Numbered from the stretch's first letter, positions 16,774 through 25,158 are shown. The stretch: DNA of 36,045 nt from JAVBKP01 sp031553975 (GCA_031553975.1 JAVBKP010000095.1:1-36045), one strand, 5' to 3'. The notes: a model not told the origin generated them from the letters alone. Program-made: numbers and translations.

Positions 16774-17730
16774 TTATACTTTTTTAAATAATCCACTAAT
16801 CGACTCATTGGAATAAATTTTCATCATGGCCTCTGCGAACAAAGGCGCCACCGATAGCATTTTAATCTTATCACTTTTCTTTGTTTCTGGAAGTGCAATG
16901 GTATTTAGCAAAACCATTTCTTTAATAACCGAATCATTGATTCTATCTATGGCAGGACCAGAGAGTACCGCATGGGTAGCTGCTACATATACATCTTTCG
17001 CCCCACGCTCTCTTAGTGCATTAGCTGCATTGGTAATCGTACCTGCTGTATCAACCATGTCATCAATTAAAAGTACGTTCTTGCCTTCTATATCTCCAAT
17101 AATATTCATAACTTCAACCATATTCGCCTTAGGACGCCTTTTGTCTACTATGGCAATGGTGGTATCCAAGTACTCTGACATATTACGGGCACGGGTTACG
17201 CTACCGATGTCAGGTGATACTACAATAAGGTCTTCTATTTTCTTTTCTTTAAAATACTTTGCCAAAATTGGCATTCCCAACATGTGATCCACTGGAATAT
17301 CAAAGTACCCTTGGATTTGCGCCGCGTGGAGGTCCATTGTAACCACTCGGTCAGCACCAGCTTTTGTAATAAGGTCGGCTACTAGTTTTGAAGTAATCGG
17401 ATCCCTTGCCTTGGCTTTCCGGTCTTGTCTCGCATACCCATAGTATGGAATAACGGCATTAATTCTTCCTGCAGATGCTCTTTTTACAGCATCTATCATA
17501 ATAAGGAGTTCCATTAGGTTATCATTCACTGGTTCGCAGGTGGATTGTATTATGTATACATCAGAGCCACGAACGGTTTCGGAGATATTTACAGAGATCT
17601 CTCCATCGCTAAACTTAACCACGTCACCTTCACATAAAGACTTGCCCATTAAATGTGCGACTTCTCTTGCCAATCCTATATTAGAATTGCCTGCTAGAAC
17701 CTTAAAGTCTTTAAATATGCCGTTTCTCAC
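16774..17730 (-). CDS. prs: Ribose-phosphate pyrophosphokinase
   Basis: This 318-residue enzyme makes PRPP from ribose 5-phosphate and ATP. It has the PRPP-binding loop DDMVDTAGT (223-231), the RQDRKAKARDPITSKLVA region (about 101-118), the VSPDIGSVTRAR segment and the flexible loop DKRRPKANMVEV. It starts with GTG, preceded by AAGGAGGG, and overlaps the glmU stop by four bases (GTGA). Length is typical of class I enzymes. Confidence 0.97.
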   Translation of the reverse strand: MRNGIFKDFKVLAGNSNIGLAREVAHLMGKSLCEGDVVKFSDGEISVNISETVRGSDVYIIQSTCEPVNDNLMELLIMIDAVKRASAGRINAVIPYYGYARQDRKAKARDPITSKLVADLITKAGADRVVTMDLHAAQIQGYFDIPVDHMLGMPILAKYFKEKKIEDLIVVSPDIGSVTRARNMSEYLDTTIAIVDKRRPKANMVEVMNIIGDIEGKNVLLIDDMVDTAGTITNAANALRERGAKDVYVAATHAVLSGPAIDRINDSVIKEMVLLNTIALPETKKSDKIKMLSVAPLFAEAMMKIYSNESISGLFKKV

Positions 17731-18437
17731 TTTTTCCCTCCTTTTTTCTCGCCGAATTTACGAGAAACCCATCCTTCAATGTGTTTTACTTCAGCTCTTC
17801 CTACGCAAAGCGTGTCCTTAGGCACGTCTTTGACAACAGTGGTACCTGCCGCCACATAGCCATCTTCTTGGATGGTAACAGGGGCCACTAGGTTACAGTT
17901 GCTTCCAATAAAGGCACCATCTTTAACCACAGTTTTAAATTTATTCACGCCATCATAGTTGGCAAAAATAACACCGCAACTAATATTTACGTCTTTTCCT
18001 ACCTCTGCATCACCGATGTATGCCAAGTGAGAGGCTTTAGAGCCATCTCCAATGGTGGATTTTTTCACTTCAACAAAATCGCCTATTTTCACTTTTTTGC
18101 CTAAATTAGCACCTGGTCTTAGGTACGCGAAAGGACCTATGGTGGTCATATCTCCCACAACACTTTCCAGTATCACAGAAGACTGTATCTGCACTTCATT
18201 GCCTATTTTTGAATCTTTTATTCTTGTATTTTGTCCTATTAGGCAGTTTTGCCCTATCTCTGTATTCCCTTCTAGGAACACGCCCGGGTATATTACTGTA
18301 CCGCTGCCAATCTTCACGTTATCATCTATGTATGCTACTGTGAGGTCAATGAACCTCACCCCCGCCTGCACATGTTTGAAAATAATCTCTAGCCTTGCAA
18401 GCTCTTGCTCTTTTATTAATTCCTCAATGCTTTTCAT
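17727..18437 (-). CDS. GlmU acetyltransferase domain only (left-handed beta-helix)
   Basis: The product has 236 residues, about half of a normal bifunctional GlmU (roughly 455). The N-terminal uridyltransferase domain is wholly absent. After a helical linker (1-30) comes a hexapeptide-repeat beta-helix (about 30-215). The acetyltransferase residues known from E. coli GlmU are kept: R107 in LRPGA, K125/K126, H137 and Y140 in KASHLAYIGD, N160 in ANYDG and K166 in NKFKT. It should therefore acetylate glucosamine 1-phosphate, leaving UDP-GlcNAc synthesis to a separate enzyme. The ATG at 18437 has AAGGAGAG upstream; an upstream in-frame TTG is less likely. The place is exactly that of glmU between spoVG and prs. 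It has its own promoter. Confidence 0.85.
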   Translation of the reverse strand: MKSIEELIKEQELARLEIIFKHVQAGVRFIDLTVAYIDDNVKIGSGTVIYPGVFLEGNTEIGQNCLIGQNTRIKDSKIGNEVQIQSSVILESVVGDMTTIGPFAYLRPGANLGKKVKIGDFVEVKKSTIGDGSKASHLAYIGDAEVGKDVNISCGVIFANYDGVNKFKTVVKDGAFIGSNCNLVAPVTIQEDGYVAAGTTVVKDVPKDTLCVGRAEVKHIEGWVSRKFGEKKGGKK

Positions 18438-18477
18438 CTTATTTACTCTCTCCTTGCGCAAAACAGAACTAATTTAA

Positions 18478-18506
18478 ATTATAACATTCTTTTGTTTTTT
18501 TCTCAA
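18478..18506 (-). promoter_or_regulatory. Sigma-A promoter of the glmU-prs-pth-mfd operon
   Basis: TTGAGA (18506-18501), a 17-base A-rich spacer and a perfect TATAAT (18483-18478), about 40 bases before the ATG. Confidence 0.8.
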
Positions 18507-18520
18507 TGAAAACATGTGGA

Positions 18521-18559
18521 AAAAAATAAGACCTTGTGCTTTACACAAAGTCTTATTTT
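18521..18559 (-). terminator. spoVG terminator
   Basis: A 16-pair stem (18523-18538 with 18544-18559) with a single mismatch and a five-base loop, followed by a T run on the minus strand. It separates spoVG from glmU. Confidence 0.88.
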
Positions 18560-18572
18560 CTCTTAACCATGT

Positions 18573-18854
18573 CTAGTTTTGCTCTTCATCAGTTTTTTCG
18601 TTTAAAACTTTATCATATTCTGCAAAAATAGCATCTTTAATTTTGTTTCTCGTCTCTGAGATAAGAGGGTGTGCGATATCTCTAAAATCGCCTTCGCCCA
18701 TTTTTCTGCTAGGCATAGCAATGAAAAGTCCATTTTGTCCTTCAATAATCTTAATGTCATGAACAACAAATTCATCATCAAAAGTAACAGAAACTACAGC
18801 TTTCATTTTTCCATCATCACTAACTTTACGTACTCTAACATCAGTAATATTCAT
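18573..18854 (-). CDS. spoVG: Septation/regulatory protein SpoVG
   Basis: This 93-residue nucleic-acid-binding regulator is conserved in Firmicutes. It shows the family pattern MNITDVRVRKV, MKAVVSVTFDDEFVVHDIKIIEG and FIAMPSRKMGEGDFRDIAHPI-like text (here LISETRNKIKDAI). The ATG at 18854 is chosen because AAAGGTGG lies nine bases upstream; an in-frame TTG two codons earlier is less likely. It is transcribed on its own between a promoter at 18909-18937 and the terminator at 18521-18559. Confidence 0.96.
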   Translation of the reverse strand: MNITDVRVRKVSDDGKMKAVVSVTFDDEFVVHDIKIIEGQNGLFIAMPSRKMGEGDFRDIAHPLISETRNKIKDAIFAEYDKVLNEKTDEEQN

Positions 18855-18908
18855 AAGCAAGTACCACCTTTCTCTCCCGTCGTATTCATATCCGGGCTAC
18901 TTGATATC

Positions 18909-18937
18909 ATCATACAATATTCTAACCCTTTCGACAA
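18909..18937 (-). promoter_or_regulatory. Promoter of spoVG
   Basis: TTGTCG (18937-18932), a 17-base spacer and TATGAT (18914-18909). The Bacillus gene uses sigma-H, but no convincing sigma-H box was seen. Confidence 0.65.
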
Positions 18938-18985
18938 GTTTTTTTTTGTATTTTATAAGAAATTTGCATTTACCGTTAGCTTGGT

Positions 18986-19014
18986 GTGTCAAAACAATCA
19001 TTTCATGATATAAT
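18986..19014 (+). promoter_or_regulatory. Promoter of murC
   Basis: GTGTCA (18986-18991), a 17-base spacer and a perfect TATAAT (19009-19014), about 35 bases before the ribosome binding site. It is divergent from the spoVG promoter. Confidence 0.65.
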
Positions 19015-19065
19015 GATATGATGAGAAAATGTAAATAACAATTTCCAACTAGAAAGGGATTACAT

Positions 19066-20451
19066 ATGTTAGATATTTCAAATGTAAAGCATGCCCACTG
19101 TGTGGGTATCGGTGGTATAGGTCTTTCGGCAATCGCTCACATACTACTTTCTCGTGGCATCATAGTGACAGGCTCTGATTTGAAGGAGTCCGAAACTACA
19201 GCAAGCCTAGAAAAAGCTGGCGCAAAAATATTTTATGAACACAAGTCTGATAATGTCGATGGTTCTGATTTGCTAATATATTCTGCGGCGGCTCATGCTG
19301 ATAATGCCGAATTGAAAACTGCAAAAGACAAAAATATCCCAATAGCCTCTAGAGCAGAAGTTCTTGGAATTCTAATGGACGAATATGAGAGTAGCATTGC
19401 TGTATCTGGCACTCATGGTAAAACCACCACTACTTCCATGATTTCACTGGTGTTAAAACATGCCGAAAAAGACCCTACTATCTTGGTAGGCGGTAACCTT
19501 TCGGAGCTTAATGGCAATGTAATGGTAGGCAAGAGTCAGTATTTCATAACGGAAGCCTGCGAATATGTAGATAGCTTTCTCAGCTTAAAGCCAAAAATTG
19601 AAATTATATTAAATATTGATTCTGATCATCTAGATTACTTTAAGGACATGGATCATATTGTATCTTCTTTTGATAAGTTTGCTAGATTGGTGCCGAAAGA
19701 AGGTACTGTTATTGGGTATGCCGCCAACCCATTTGTGGTTAGCGTCATAAATCAACTTGAATGTAATGTAGTTACCTTTGGATTTGACCAAAGCTGTGAT
19801 TACTGTGCTAGCAATATTGTTTTTAATGTTAATGGAATGCCTTCTTTTGACATTTTGAAAGGAGGCACAAGTCTTTGTACTATGCAATTATGTGTTCCTG
19901 GTGAACATAACATAGCCAATGCTCTCGCTGCCTTTACTTGTTGCCATCACCTTGGAATAGACGCCGCTACAATCAAACACACTTTGGAAGGCTATACTGG
20001 TACACAAAGGCGTTTTGATATAATTGGAACCACTGCTAAAGGCGTGAAAGTAGTTGATGATTACGCTCATCACCCTACAGAGATAAAGGCCACCCTTAAG
20101 GCGGCCAAAAACTTACCACATGCAGGCGTATGGTGCTTGTTCCAACCTCATACTTATACGAGAACCCTGGCTTTATTTGATGATTTTGCCAATTCTTTTG
20201 AAAATGCAGATAAGGTAGTTCTGGCAGAAATATACGCAGCTCGTGAACATAATATCCACAAGATAAGCTCAAAGTCATTGGCTGATAGGATTACGGAGTT
20301 ACATCCAGAGAAAGAAGTTTATTATTTTGCATCTTTTGAAGAAATAAATAACTTCGTATCTGCCAATGCTAGCGCAGGCGACCTTGTGCTGACAATGGGC
20401 GCAGGCGACATATACAAAGTTGGCGATATGCTCATGGCTAATCCTTCATAA
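19066..20451 (+). CDS. murC: UDP-N-acetylmuramate--L-alanine ligase
   Basis: This 461-residue cytoplasmic enzyme adds L-Ala to UDP-MurNAc, the first step of the peptidoglycan stem peptide. It has the N-terminal nucleotide fold GIGGIGLSAIA (14-24), the ATP loop GTHGKTTTT (115-123), EACEYVDSFL and NIDSDHLDYF of the central domain, and DDYAHHPTEI of the C-terminal domain. The ATG has AGAAAGGG upstream. It converges on spoIID and their coding ends overlap by 14 bases. Its terminator lies within the spoIID coding sequence. Confidence 0.97.
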   Translation: MLDISNVKHAHCVGIGGIGLSAIAHILLSRGIIVTGSDLKESETTASLEKAGAKIFYEHKSDNVDGSDLLIYSAAAHADNAELKTAKDKNIPIASRAEVLGILMDEYESSIAVSGTHGKTTTTSMISLVLKHAEKDPTILVGGNLSELNGNVMVGKSQYFITEACEYVDSFLSLKPKIEIILNIDSDHLDYFKDMDHIVSSFDKFARLVPKEGTVIGYAANPFVVSVINQLECNVVTFGFDQSCDYCASNIVFNVNGMPSFDILKGGTSLCTMQLCVPGEHNIANALAAFTCCHHLGIDAATIKHTLEGYTGTQRRFDIIGTTAKGVKVVDDYAHHPTEIKATLKAAKNLPHAGVWCLFQPHTYTRTLALFDDFANSFENADKVVLAEIYAAREHNIHKISSKSLADRITELHPEKEVYYFASFEEINNFVSANASAGDLVLTMGAGDIYKVGDMLMANPS

Positions 20452-21448
20452 CTTCTTGCAAACTTTTCAGTTCTATCCCGCTGTAATAGTGGGATAGAAT
20501 TTTTTCATATGTATACCCGTTCTTTGCCATACCATCAGCCCCCCACTGGCTCATGCCTACCCCGTGTCCATATCCGTTGGAAATAAATGTAACGTTGCTG
20601 TCAGCATACTCTATTGTAAAGTTGTCTGATGGTAGATTACAGGCCGTCCTGATTTGACGTCCCGTCAAAATTAATTTACCTGTTTTTATTTTTTCTACAG
20701 ACCCTCCTTTGCTAATGGATTGAATCTTTATATTGCTTTCTTTTAACTTTCCTGTATCGCCTAATTTTGCATTTTTTATAGCATCCCTCAGCTTTGCTGT
20801 TGAAAAAGTTCTCTTTTCATTTCTATGTGTAGCTAATTCCTCATAAGGGCTTTCCACCGATCTTAAATACGGCACCGCTGCCGTAAATACGTCTTCAGAA
20901 TTTTCTGTCTGCCCTCCACTAGAAGAGTGGAACAAGGGTTGCTCTACTAGCATCCCTTGGTATGTCATGACCTGCGCAGTTGTGTCTTGGACAGCCTCTT
21001 CCAACTTTGTCCAATATGCCTGCATCCACTCTTCCCCTTTTATTTTTTCTATTTCGCTCTTGTCCCTATAGACTTGGCAATGCACCTCGTCACACAATGG
21101 TGCCTCTGGGTGAGTATCATTGCCAAATGTTTTAAACCTCTCCGCCTTGGATATGGCGTAGGTTCTAGCAGCTACAGCTTGCGCTTTCAACGCCTCTAAC
21201 TCAAAATTAGCAGGCATTTCACTAGCCACCACCGATACCACATATTCTTCTAAGTCCACCTTTGCTACTTTTTTACTATCATGCAATAACACGGAAATTG
21301 TGTAATTGTATTTTGGATTTTCTATATTCTCAATAGTGGTATCGGCTCTAAAGTTTAAAGCAAGTTTTACTATCCCCACAGGAAGTATAGCCACGAGTAG
21401 CATAGTGGCTATAACAAAAATAACGATCTGTCTATATGATATTTGCAT
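20438..21448 (-). CDS. spoIID: Stage II sporulation protein D (lytic transglycosylase)
   Basis: The product has 336 residues from the ATG at 21448, which has CAGAGGCG upstream; a GTG five codons earlier is the alternative. One N-terminal membrane segment (about 7-30) is followed by the SpoIID domain, which cleaves glycan strands during engulfment. The conserved SEMP (E77) and EALKAQAVAARTY are present. HPEAPLCDEVHCQ (H113, C119, H123, C124) fits the zinc site described for clostridial SpoIID. The C-terminal GYGHGVGMSQWGADGMA is typical. It overlaps the upstream transglycosylase gene by 17 bases. Bacillus has spoIIQ near this locus; here a Slt-type protein lies between murA and spoIID. Confidence 0.94.
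   Translation of the reverse strand: MQISYRQIVIFVIATMLLVAILPVGIVKLALNFRADTTIENIENPKYNYTISVLLHDSKKVAKVDLEEYVVSVVASEMPANFELEALKAQAVAARTYAISKAERFKTFGNDTHPEAPLCDEVHCQVYRDKSEIEKIKGEEWMQAYWTKLEEAVQDTTAQVMTYQGMLVEQPLFHSSSGGQTENSEDVFTAAVPYLRSVESPYEELATHRNEKRTFSTAKLRDAIKNAKLGDTGKLKESNIKIQSISKGGSVEKIKTGKLILTGRQIRTACNLPSDNFTIEYADSNVTFISNGYGHGVGMSQWGADGMAKNGYTYEKILSHYYSGIELKSLQEVMKD
20471..20505 (+). terminator. murC terminator inside the spoIID coding region
   Basis: The stem TTCTATCCC/GGGATAGAA (20471-20479 with 20491-20499), extended by a G-T and a C-G pair around a seven-base loop, is followed by six T on the plus strand. It starts 20 bases after the murC stop and is read antisense in the last codons of spoIID. 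Confidence 0.85.
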
Positions 21449-22058
21449 ATTTCGCCTCTGCACGCATGACTTTGTTGGAATATTCTGTCACATATGTTCC
21501 ATTCTGCTCATAGTATGACTTTAGCTTCCCGGGCCCTCTATTGTATTCCGAAAGTATCCTGTGATAGTCTGTATTGTATTTTCTTCTCAGCTCGTCTATA
21601 TAAGCCACCGCTAGTCCAATGTTGTATTCAGGCTCAAATATCCTAGAAGGATCATATGTCAGTCCTACTTTGTATCCCCAGTTGTTGGCAATGGCCTTTT
21701 CTGAGGGCGGTATAATCTGAAAATATCCTCTGTCCTTACTCTTGCCCACGGCAGTAGAATTAAACCCACTCTCGACTTTCATCATGGCCAAAAGTAAAGA
21801 TGGCTCTAGTTCAAACTCTTTGGCGTAGGAATATACCAACTCTACGCTCTTTTGGTCTAGTCCCGTGGTCTCCATTATTGCTATAGTCTCTGGCGTTGGT
21901 GCTGTAGGCTTGTCCTCAAATACTTGTACTTCACTAATAATTGATGACTTTATTGCCTCGCCCTCATCCTCTTCGTCGACCCACGCGAAAACTCCATAGG
22001 TCCCAAGCGCGCATCCCCCGATTAGCGTTAGGACTATGGCCACTATTCTTTTTGTCAT
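21432..22058 (-). CDS. Membrane-anchored lytic transglycosylase (SLT domain)
   Basis: The product has 208 residues from the ATG at 22058, preceded by AAAGGGGT; an ATG eight codons earlier abuts the murA terminator and is less likely. An N-terminal membrane anchor (about 5-26) and a spacer (27-60) precede an SLT domain (about 70-205). Catalytic E96 lies in KVESGFN, followed by DRGYFQIIPPS and EYNRGPGKLK. It cuts the MurNAc-GlcNAc bond of peptidoglycan. It overlaps spoIID, a second glycan-cleaving enzyme, so the two are probably made together, perhaps in sporulation. A CATAAAAT resembling a sigma-E -10 lies upstream, but without a well-spaced -35. Confidence 0.88.
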   Translation of the reverse strand: MTKRIVAIVLTLIGGCALGTYGVFAWVDEEDEGEAIKSSIISEVQVFEDKPTAPTPETIAIMETTGLDQKSVELVYSYAKEFELEPSLLLAMMKVESGFNSTAVGKSKDRGYFQIIPPSEKAIANNWGYKVGLTYDPSRIFEPEYNIGLAVAYIDELRRKYNTDYHRILSEYNRGPGKLKSYYEQNGTYVTEYSNKVMRAEAKYANII

Positions 22059-22082
22059 AGTACTTACCCCTTTTTCTTTCAT

Positions 22083-22109
22083 AAAAAAAGATAGGCTATC
22101 ACACCTATC
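22083..22109 (-). terminator. murA terminator
   Basis: The stem GATAGG/CCTATC (22090-22095 with 22104-22109) is followed by T7 on the minus strand, about 85 bases after the murA stop. Confidence 0.7.
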
Positions 22110-22192
22110 ATTTTATGAAATATTTATCCTATGACATCGTACTATATGATTTTTTGTTAAATTGTCGAAGTTTGAAAGCACAATAATTTTTT

Positions 22193-23461
22193 TTAATCTT
22201 CCACTCTGGTTATTTTTGCACCTACACTTTTTAGTTTTTCTACGAGATCCGAGTATCCTCTCTCAATGTGATAAATCTCAGAGATTTCTGTTACGCCATC
22301 TGCCACTAGCCCTGCTAGAACCAGCGAAGCTCCCGCTCTAAGGTCAGTGGATATTACTTGAGCACCTTGGAGAGTTTGATTACCAGTTACCACTGCGCTT
22401 CTTCCTTCTATCTTAATATTGGCGGCCATTCTATTAAGTTCGCCAATATGCATATACCGATTCTCAAATACAGTTTCTATTATAATACTCGTACCCTTTG
22501 CCGTGGCCAAAAGTGCCATGAATTGAGATTGCATGTCTGTAGGAAATCCTGGATATGGTAAGGTTTTAATATCAGTTGCTATCAGCTCCCTGCCAGTAGC
22601 ATTAACCCTAACCCCATCATCGGTCTCTTCTATGGCGCATCCACATTCCTCAAGTTTTGCTATTATAGGTCTAACGTGATCGGATACTGCGTTTTTAACA
22701 AATAAATCGCCTCGGGTAATGGCGGCGGCTACCATAAAGGTACCAGTTTCTATCCTATCTGGAATAACATGGTGTCTACAGCCATGAAGCCTTTCCACAC
22801 CGTCAATCTTAATTGTATCAGTACCAGCTCCTTTAATCCTAGCCCCCATCTTGTTAAGGAAATTGGCTAAATCAACTATTTCTGGCTCCTCTGCCGCATT
22901 TTCTATCACAGTATGACCTTCCGCTAATGATGCTGCCATCATAATATTCTCTGTAGCACCTACGCTTGGAAAATCTAAATAAATTTTATCACCTTTAAGT
23001 CTATTCCCTTTTATCTTAGCCTCCACATATCCATGCCCTTGCTCTATTTCAGCACCTAATGCGTGGAATCCTTTTAGATGTAGGTCTATAGGTCTTGCCC
23101 CAATGGCGCATCCGCCTGGTAAGGATATTCTCGCCTGACCAGTTCTAGCAAGCAATGGTCCCATGACCAATATGGACGCTCTCATTTTCTTAACCAATTC
23201 ATAAGGGGCTTCTGTAGTCACAATATCTGGTGTAGAAATCTCTACTTTATTTTTATCATAATCAGTGTCAACAGCTGAGCCGATGCTAACAAGTAACTTG
23301 CACATTACATTTACATCACGCAATGCTGGTGCATCTAGAATCTCGCATTTATCTTCTGTAAGAAGTGCTGCTGCCAGAATAGGAAGTATCGCATTCTTTG
23401 AGCCACTCACATGAATTTCTCCTGTCAGCGGGCCACTCTTCTCGACAAAATATCTTGCCAT
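22193..23461 (-). CDS. murA: UDP-N-acetylglucosamine 1-carboxyvinyltransferase
   Basis: This 422-residue enzyme transfers enolpyruvate from PEP to UDP-GlcNAc, the first committed step of peptidoglycan synthesis. K22/N23 lie in SGSKNAILP, and active-site C118 lies in the loop PGGCAIGARP, so the fosfomycin-sensitive Cys form is expected. GATENIMMAA and PGFPTDMQSQFMAL are also present. It is driven by a perfect sigma-A promoter (23525-23553) and ended by the hairpin at 22083-22109. Confidence 0.97.
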   Translation of the reverse strand: MARYFVEKSGPLTGEIHVSGSKNAILPILAAALLTEDKCEILDAPALRDVNVMCKLLVSIGSAVDTDYDKNKVEISTPDIVTTEAPYELVKKMRASILVMGPLLARTGQARISLPGGCAIGARPIDLHLKGFHALGAEIEQGHGYVEAKIKGNRLKGDKIYLDFPSVGATENIMMAASLAEGHTVIENAAEEPEIVDLANFLNKMGARIKGAGTDTIKIDGVERLHGCRHHVIPDRIETGTFMVAAAITRGDLFVKNAVSDHVRPIIAKLEECGCAIEETDDGVRVNATGRELIATDIKTLPYPGFPTDMQSQFMALLATAKGTSIIIETVFENRYMHIGELNRMAANIKIEGRSAVVTGNQTLQGAQVISTDLRAGASLVLAGLVADGVTEISEIYHIERGYSDLVEKLKSVGAKITRVED

Positions 23462-23524
23462 TAAAATTCTCCATTTCTAAATTTATATCAACATATATGT
23501 ATTATCTCATAGACATATCAGTTC

Positions 23525-23553
23525 ATTATACATCATATAGACCCCTTTGTCAA
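23525..23553 (-). promoter_or_regulatory. Perfect consensus sigma-A promoter of murA
   Basis: TTGACA (23553-23548), a spacer of exactly 17 and TATAAT (23530-23525). The -35 overlaps the stop codon of spmB (23550-23552). The untranslated leader is about 55 bases. Confidence 0.9.
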
Positions 23554-24068
23554 AAAGTTATGTTAAGTATTATGATTGTGGCAGCAATGCTTACAATATA
23601 GGAGATCATCCCTGCTGTAAGCGTATGCCTAGCTTTTTTTACTGAAGTAACTGCAAAGTATACCGCAAATGTATACAGGATGGTCTCGGATGAGCCCATG
23701 AGCACGCTAGCCGCCTTCCCTACAAAACTATCTACACCGTAATCCCGAGCTGCTTGTTCCACTAAGACCAACGCACCACTGCCTGATACTGGCCGCATCA
23801 ATATAAGGGGAAAAAGTTCCACTGGGATACCGAATAGATTTAGAATTGGCTGTACCAACTCTGATATAAATGCCACGCCCCCAGAGGAGGTGAGAACATC
23901 AATGGCCAAAAAAATTGCTATTATGTAGGGCATAATGTTCATGGCTGACTGAAGCCCATCTTTTGCCCCTTCTACAAAAAGTTGGTATAGGTCAACTTTT
24001 TTAGCAAGTCCATATACTATAATCCCTGTAATCATAATAGGAATAAAAAGCATAGAAAAGTGTTCCAA
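23550..24068 (-). CDS. spmB: Spore maturation protein B
   Basis: This 172-residue membrane protein with a nucleoside-recognition (Gate) domain acts with SpmA in spore core dehydration. It has PYIIAIFLAIDVLTSSGGVAF and RPVSGSGALVLVEQ, and GSSETILYTFAVYF near the end, typical of SpmB. The start is TTG (24068), directly abutting the spmA stop (TAATTG), with AGGAG seven bases upstream; the first ATG is five codons inside and poorly placed. The end overlaps the murA promoter, and no separate terminator is visible. Confidence 0.93.
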   Translation of the reverse strand: MEHFSMLFIPIMITGIIVYGLAKKVDLYQLFVEGAKDGLQSAMNIMPYIIAIFLAIDVLTSSGGVAFISELVQPILNLFGIPVELFPLILMRPVSGSGALVLVEQAARDYGVDSFVGKAASVLMGSSETILYTFAVYFAVTSVKKARHTLTAGMISYIVSIAATIIILNITF

Positions 24069-24638
24069 TTACCTGCTCCTCTCATAGAATTTGCAGACAG
24101 CAATGGCTACAATTGTGGTTATAACAGATACAATGAGTGCTGGAAATATAACATCAGCTGGATTTGCAGCACCTACTTCAGAACGTATCTCAAGGACAGT
24201 AATGGGTACTAGCTGTATTGCTGACATATTGATGGCTAAAAACATACACATTTCATTGCTAGCAAATTTGCTTCCATTGTTAATTTTTTCCAGTCTCTCC
24301 ATGGCTTTGAGTCCAAAAACCGTGGCACTATTGCCTACTCCAAATAAATTGGCCGCCATGCTCATAATGATAAAACTAATGGCCTCTTCATCTCTAAGCT
24401 TTGGAAACACCCACCGAATGAGGGGTTTTGATTTCGCGCCCATCAAGTCCACCAGCCCTGCTCCTTTTGCTATATTCATAAGCCCCGACCAAACTGCCAT
24501 AATGCCCGCTAGGCCTATAACAAAATAGACACCACGCTCACAGCTTTTAAATATTGCCGCATTTACCTCAGGCATGGTCCCTGTGCTAAATCCAAAAATG
24601 ATTCCAAATATAATCATTGCCGACCAAACATACGCCAT
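24069..24638 (-). CDS. spmA: Spore maturation protein A
   Basis: The product has 189 residues from the ATG at 24638, preceded by AAGGAG; the frame runs open to 24854 but the extension covers the divergent promoter region. It is a membrane protein of the nucleoside-recognition family with AGIMAVWSGLMNIA, GNSATVFGLKAME and NMSAIQLVPITV. It works with SpmB in spore maturation. The two genes are adjacent with no gap. No clear sigma-E or sigma-G promoter could be assigned. Confidence 0.93.
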   Translation of the reverse strand: MAYVWSAMIIFGIIFGFSTGTMPEVNAAIFKSCERGVYFVIGLAGIMAVWSGLMNIAKGAGLVDLMGAKSKPLIRWVFPKLRDEEAISFIIMSMAANLFGVGNSATVFGLKAMERLEKINNGSKFASNEMCMFLAINMSAIQLVPITVLEIRSEVGAANPADVIFPALIVSVITTIVAIAVCKFYERSR

Positions 24639-24739
24639 AATAACTGCTCCTTTTATATCTACTTTGCAGTATATTCCCGTCTTTGACATTTCATGTCGTT
24701 TTGAGAATAATTTTTGTTGCCCCACATTAGAAATATCAT

Positions 24740-24768
24740 TTGTAATTTTGCCCAATATGTGGTAAAAT
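24740..24768 (+). promoter_or_regulatory. Sigma-A promoter of the DUF948-abrB unit
   Basis: TTGTAA (24740-24745), a 17-base spacer and TAAAAT (24763-24768), about 20 bases before the ribosome binding site GAGAGGTG. Confidence 0.7.
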
Positions 24769-24801
24769 CTCATTTGTATTAAAGACGAGAGGTGAATTAT
24801 A

Positions 24802-25125
24802 ATGACAACCATCACTTTATGGGAGGCCGGTGGTATACTGATTGGACTTGCCATTTTTGTTCTGTTGGTTCACTGCATAGTGCTTGTAATTAATGTTACT
24901 CGCACCTTGCGATCTACTAACAAAATATTAAACGATGTGGAAGTTATTTCATCAGCCGCTGCTCGTACCACCAAAGAGGCAGAAAAAGCAGCCGGAGAAT
25001 TATCAAAATCAGTTTCTGGACTGGCTAATGCCATCAAGGGTAACCAAAGTGTTATCGCTGCCATTACAGCAATTATCAACGCTTGTATTTCACTAAGAAA
25101 TCTGTTAGCAAAAACAGATAATTAG
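24802..25125 (+). CDS. DUF948-like single-pass membrane protein
   Basis: This 107-residue protein has an N-terminal membrane helix (about 9-33) followed by a long amphipathic helix (35-85) rich in Ala, Glu and Lys with heptad spacing (NKILNDVEVISSAAARTTKEAEKAAGELSKSV). The layout is that of DUF948/YtxG-type proteins, but assignment to the family is tentative. It lies 33 bases before abrB on the same strand without a terminator, so the two are probably co-transcribed. Confidence 0.65.
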   Translation: MTTITLWEAGGILIGLAIFVLLVHCIVLVINVTRTLRSTNKILNDVEVISSAAARTTKEAEKAAGELSKSVSGLANAIKGNQSVIAAITAIINACISLRNLLAKTDN

Positions 25126-25158
25126 CATAGTAAAGTTTTAAGAGTAAAGGAGATCGCT

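Noticed and set aside
22058..22130. CATAAAAT as a sigma-E -10 for the SLT-spoIID pair
   Set aside because: It matches the -10 well, but no -35 at the right spacing was found and it abuts the murA terminator, so it was not annotated as a promoter.
24639..24854. N-terminal extension of SpmA
   Set aside because: It covers the divergent promoter of the DUF948 gene and would destroy the normal SpmA N-terminus.
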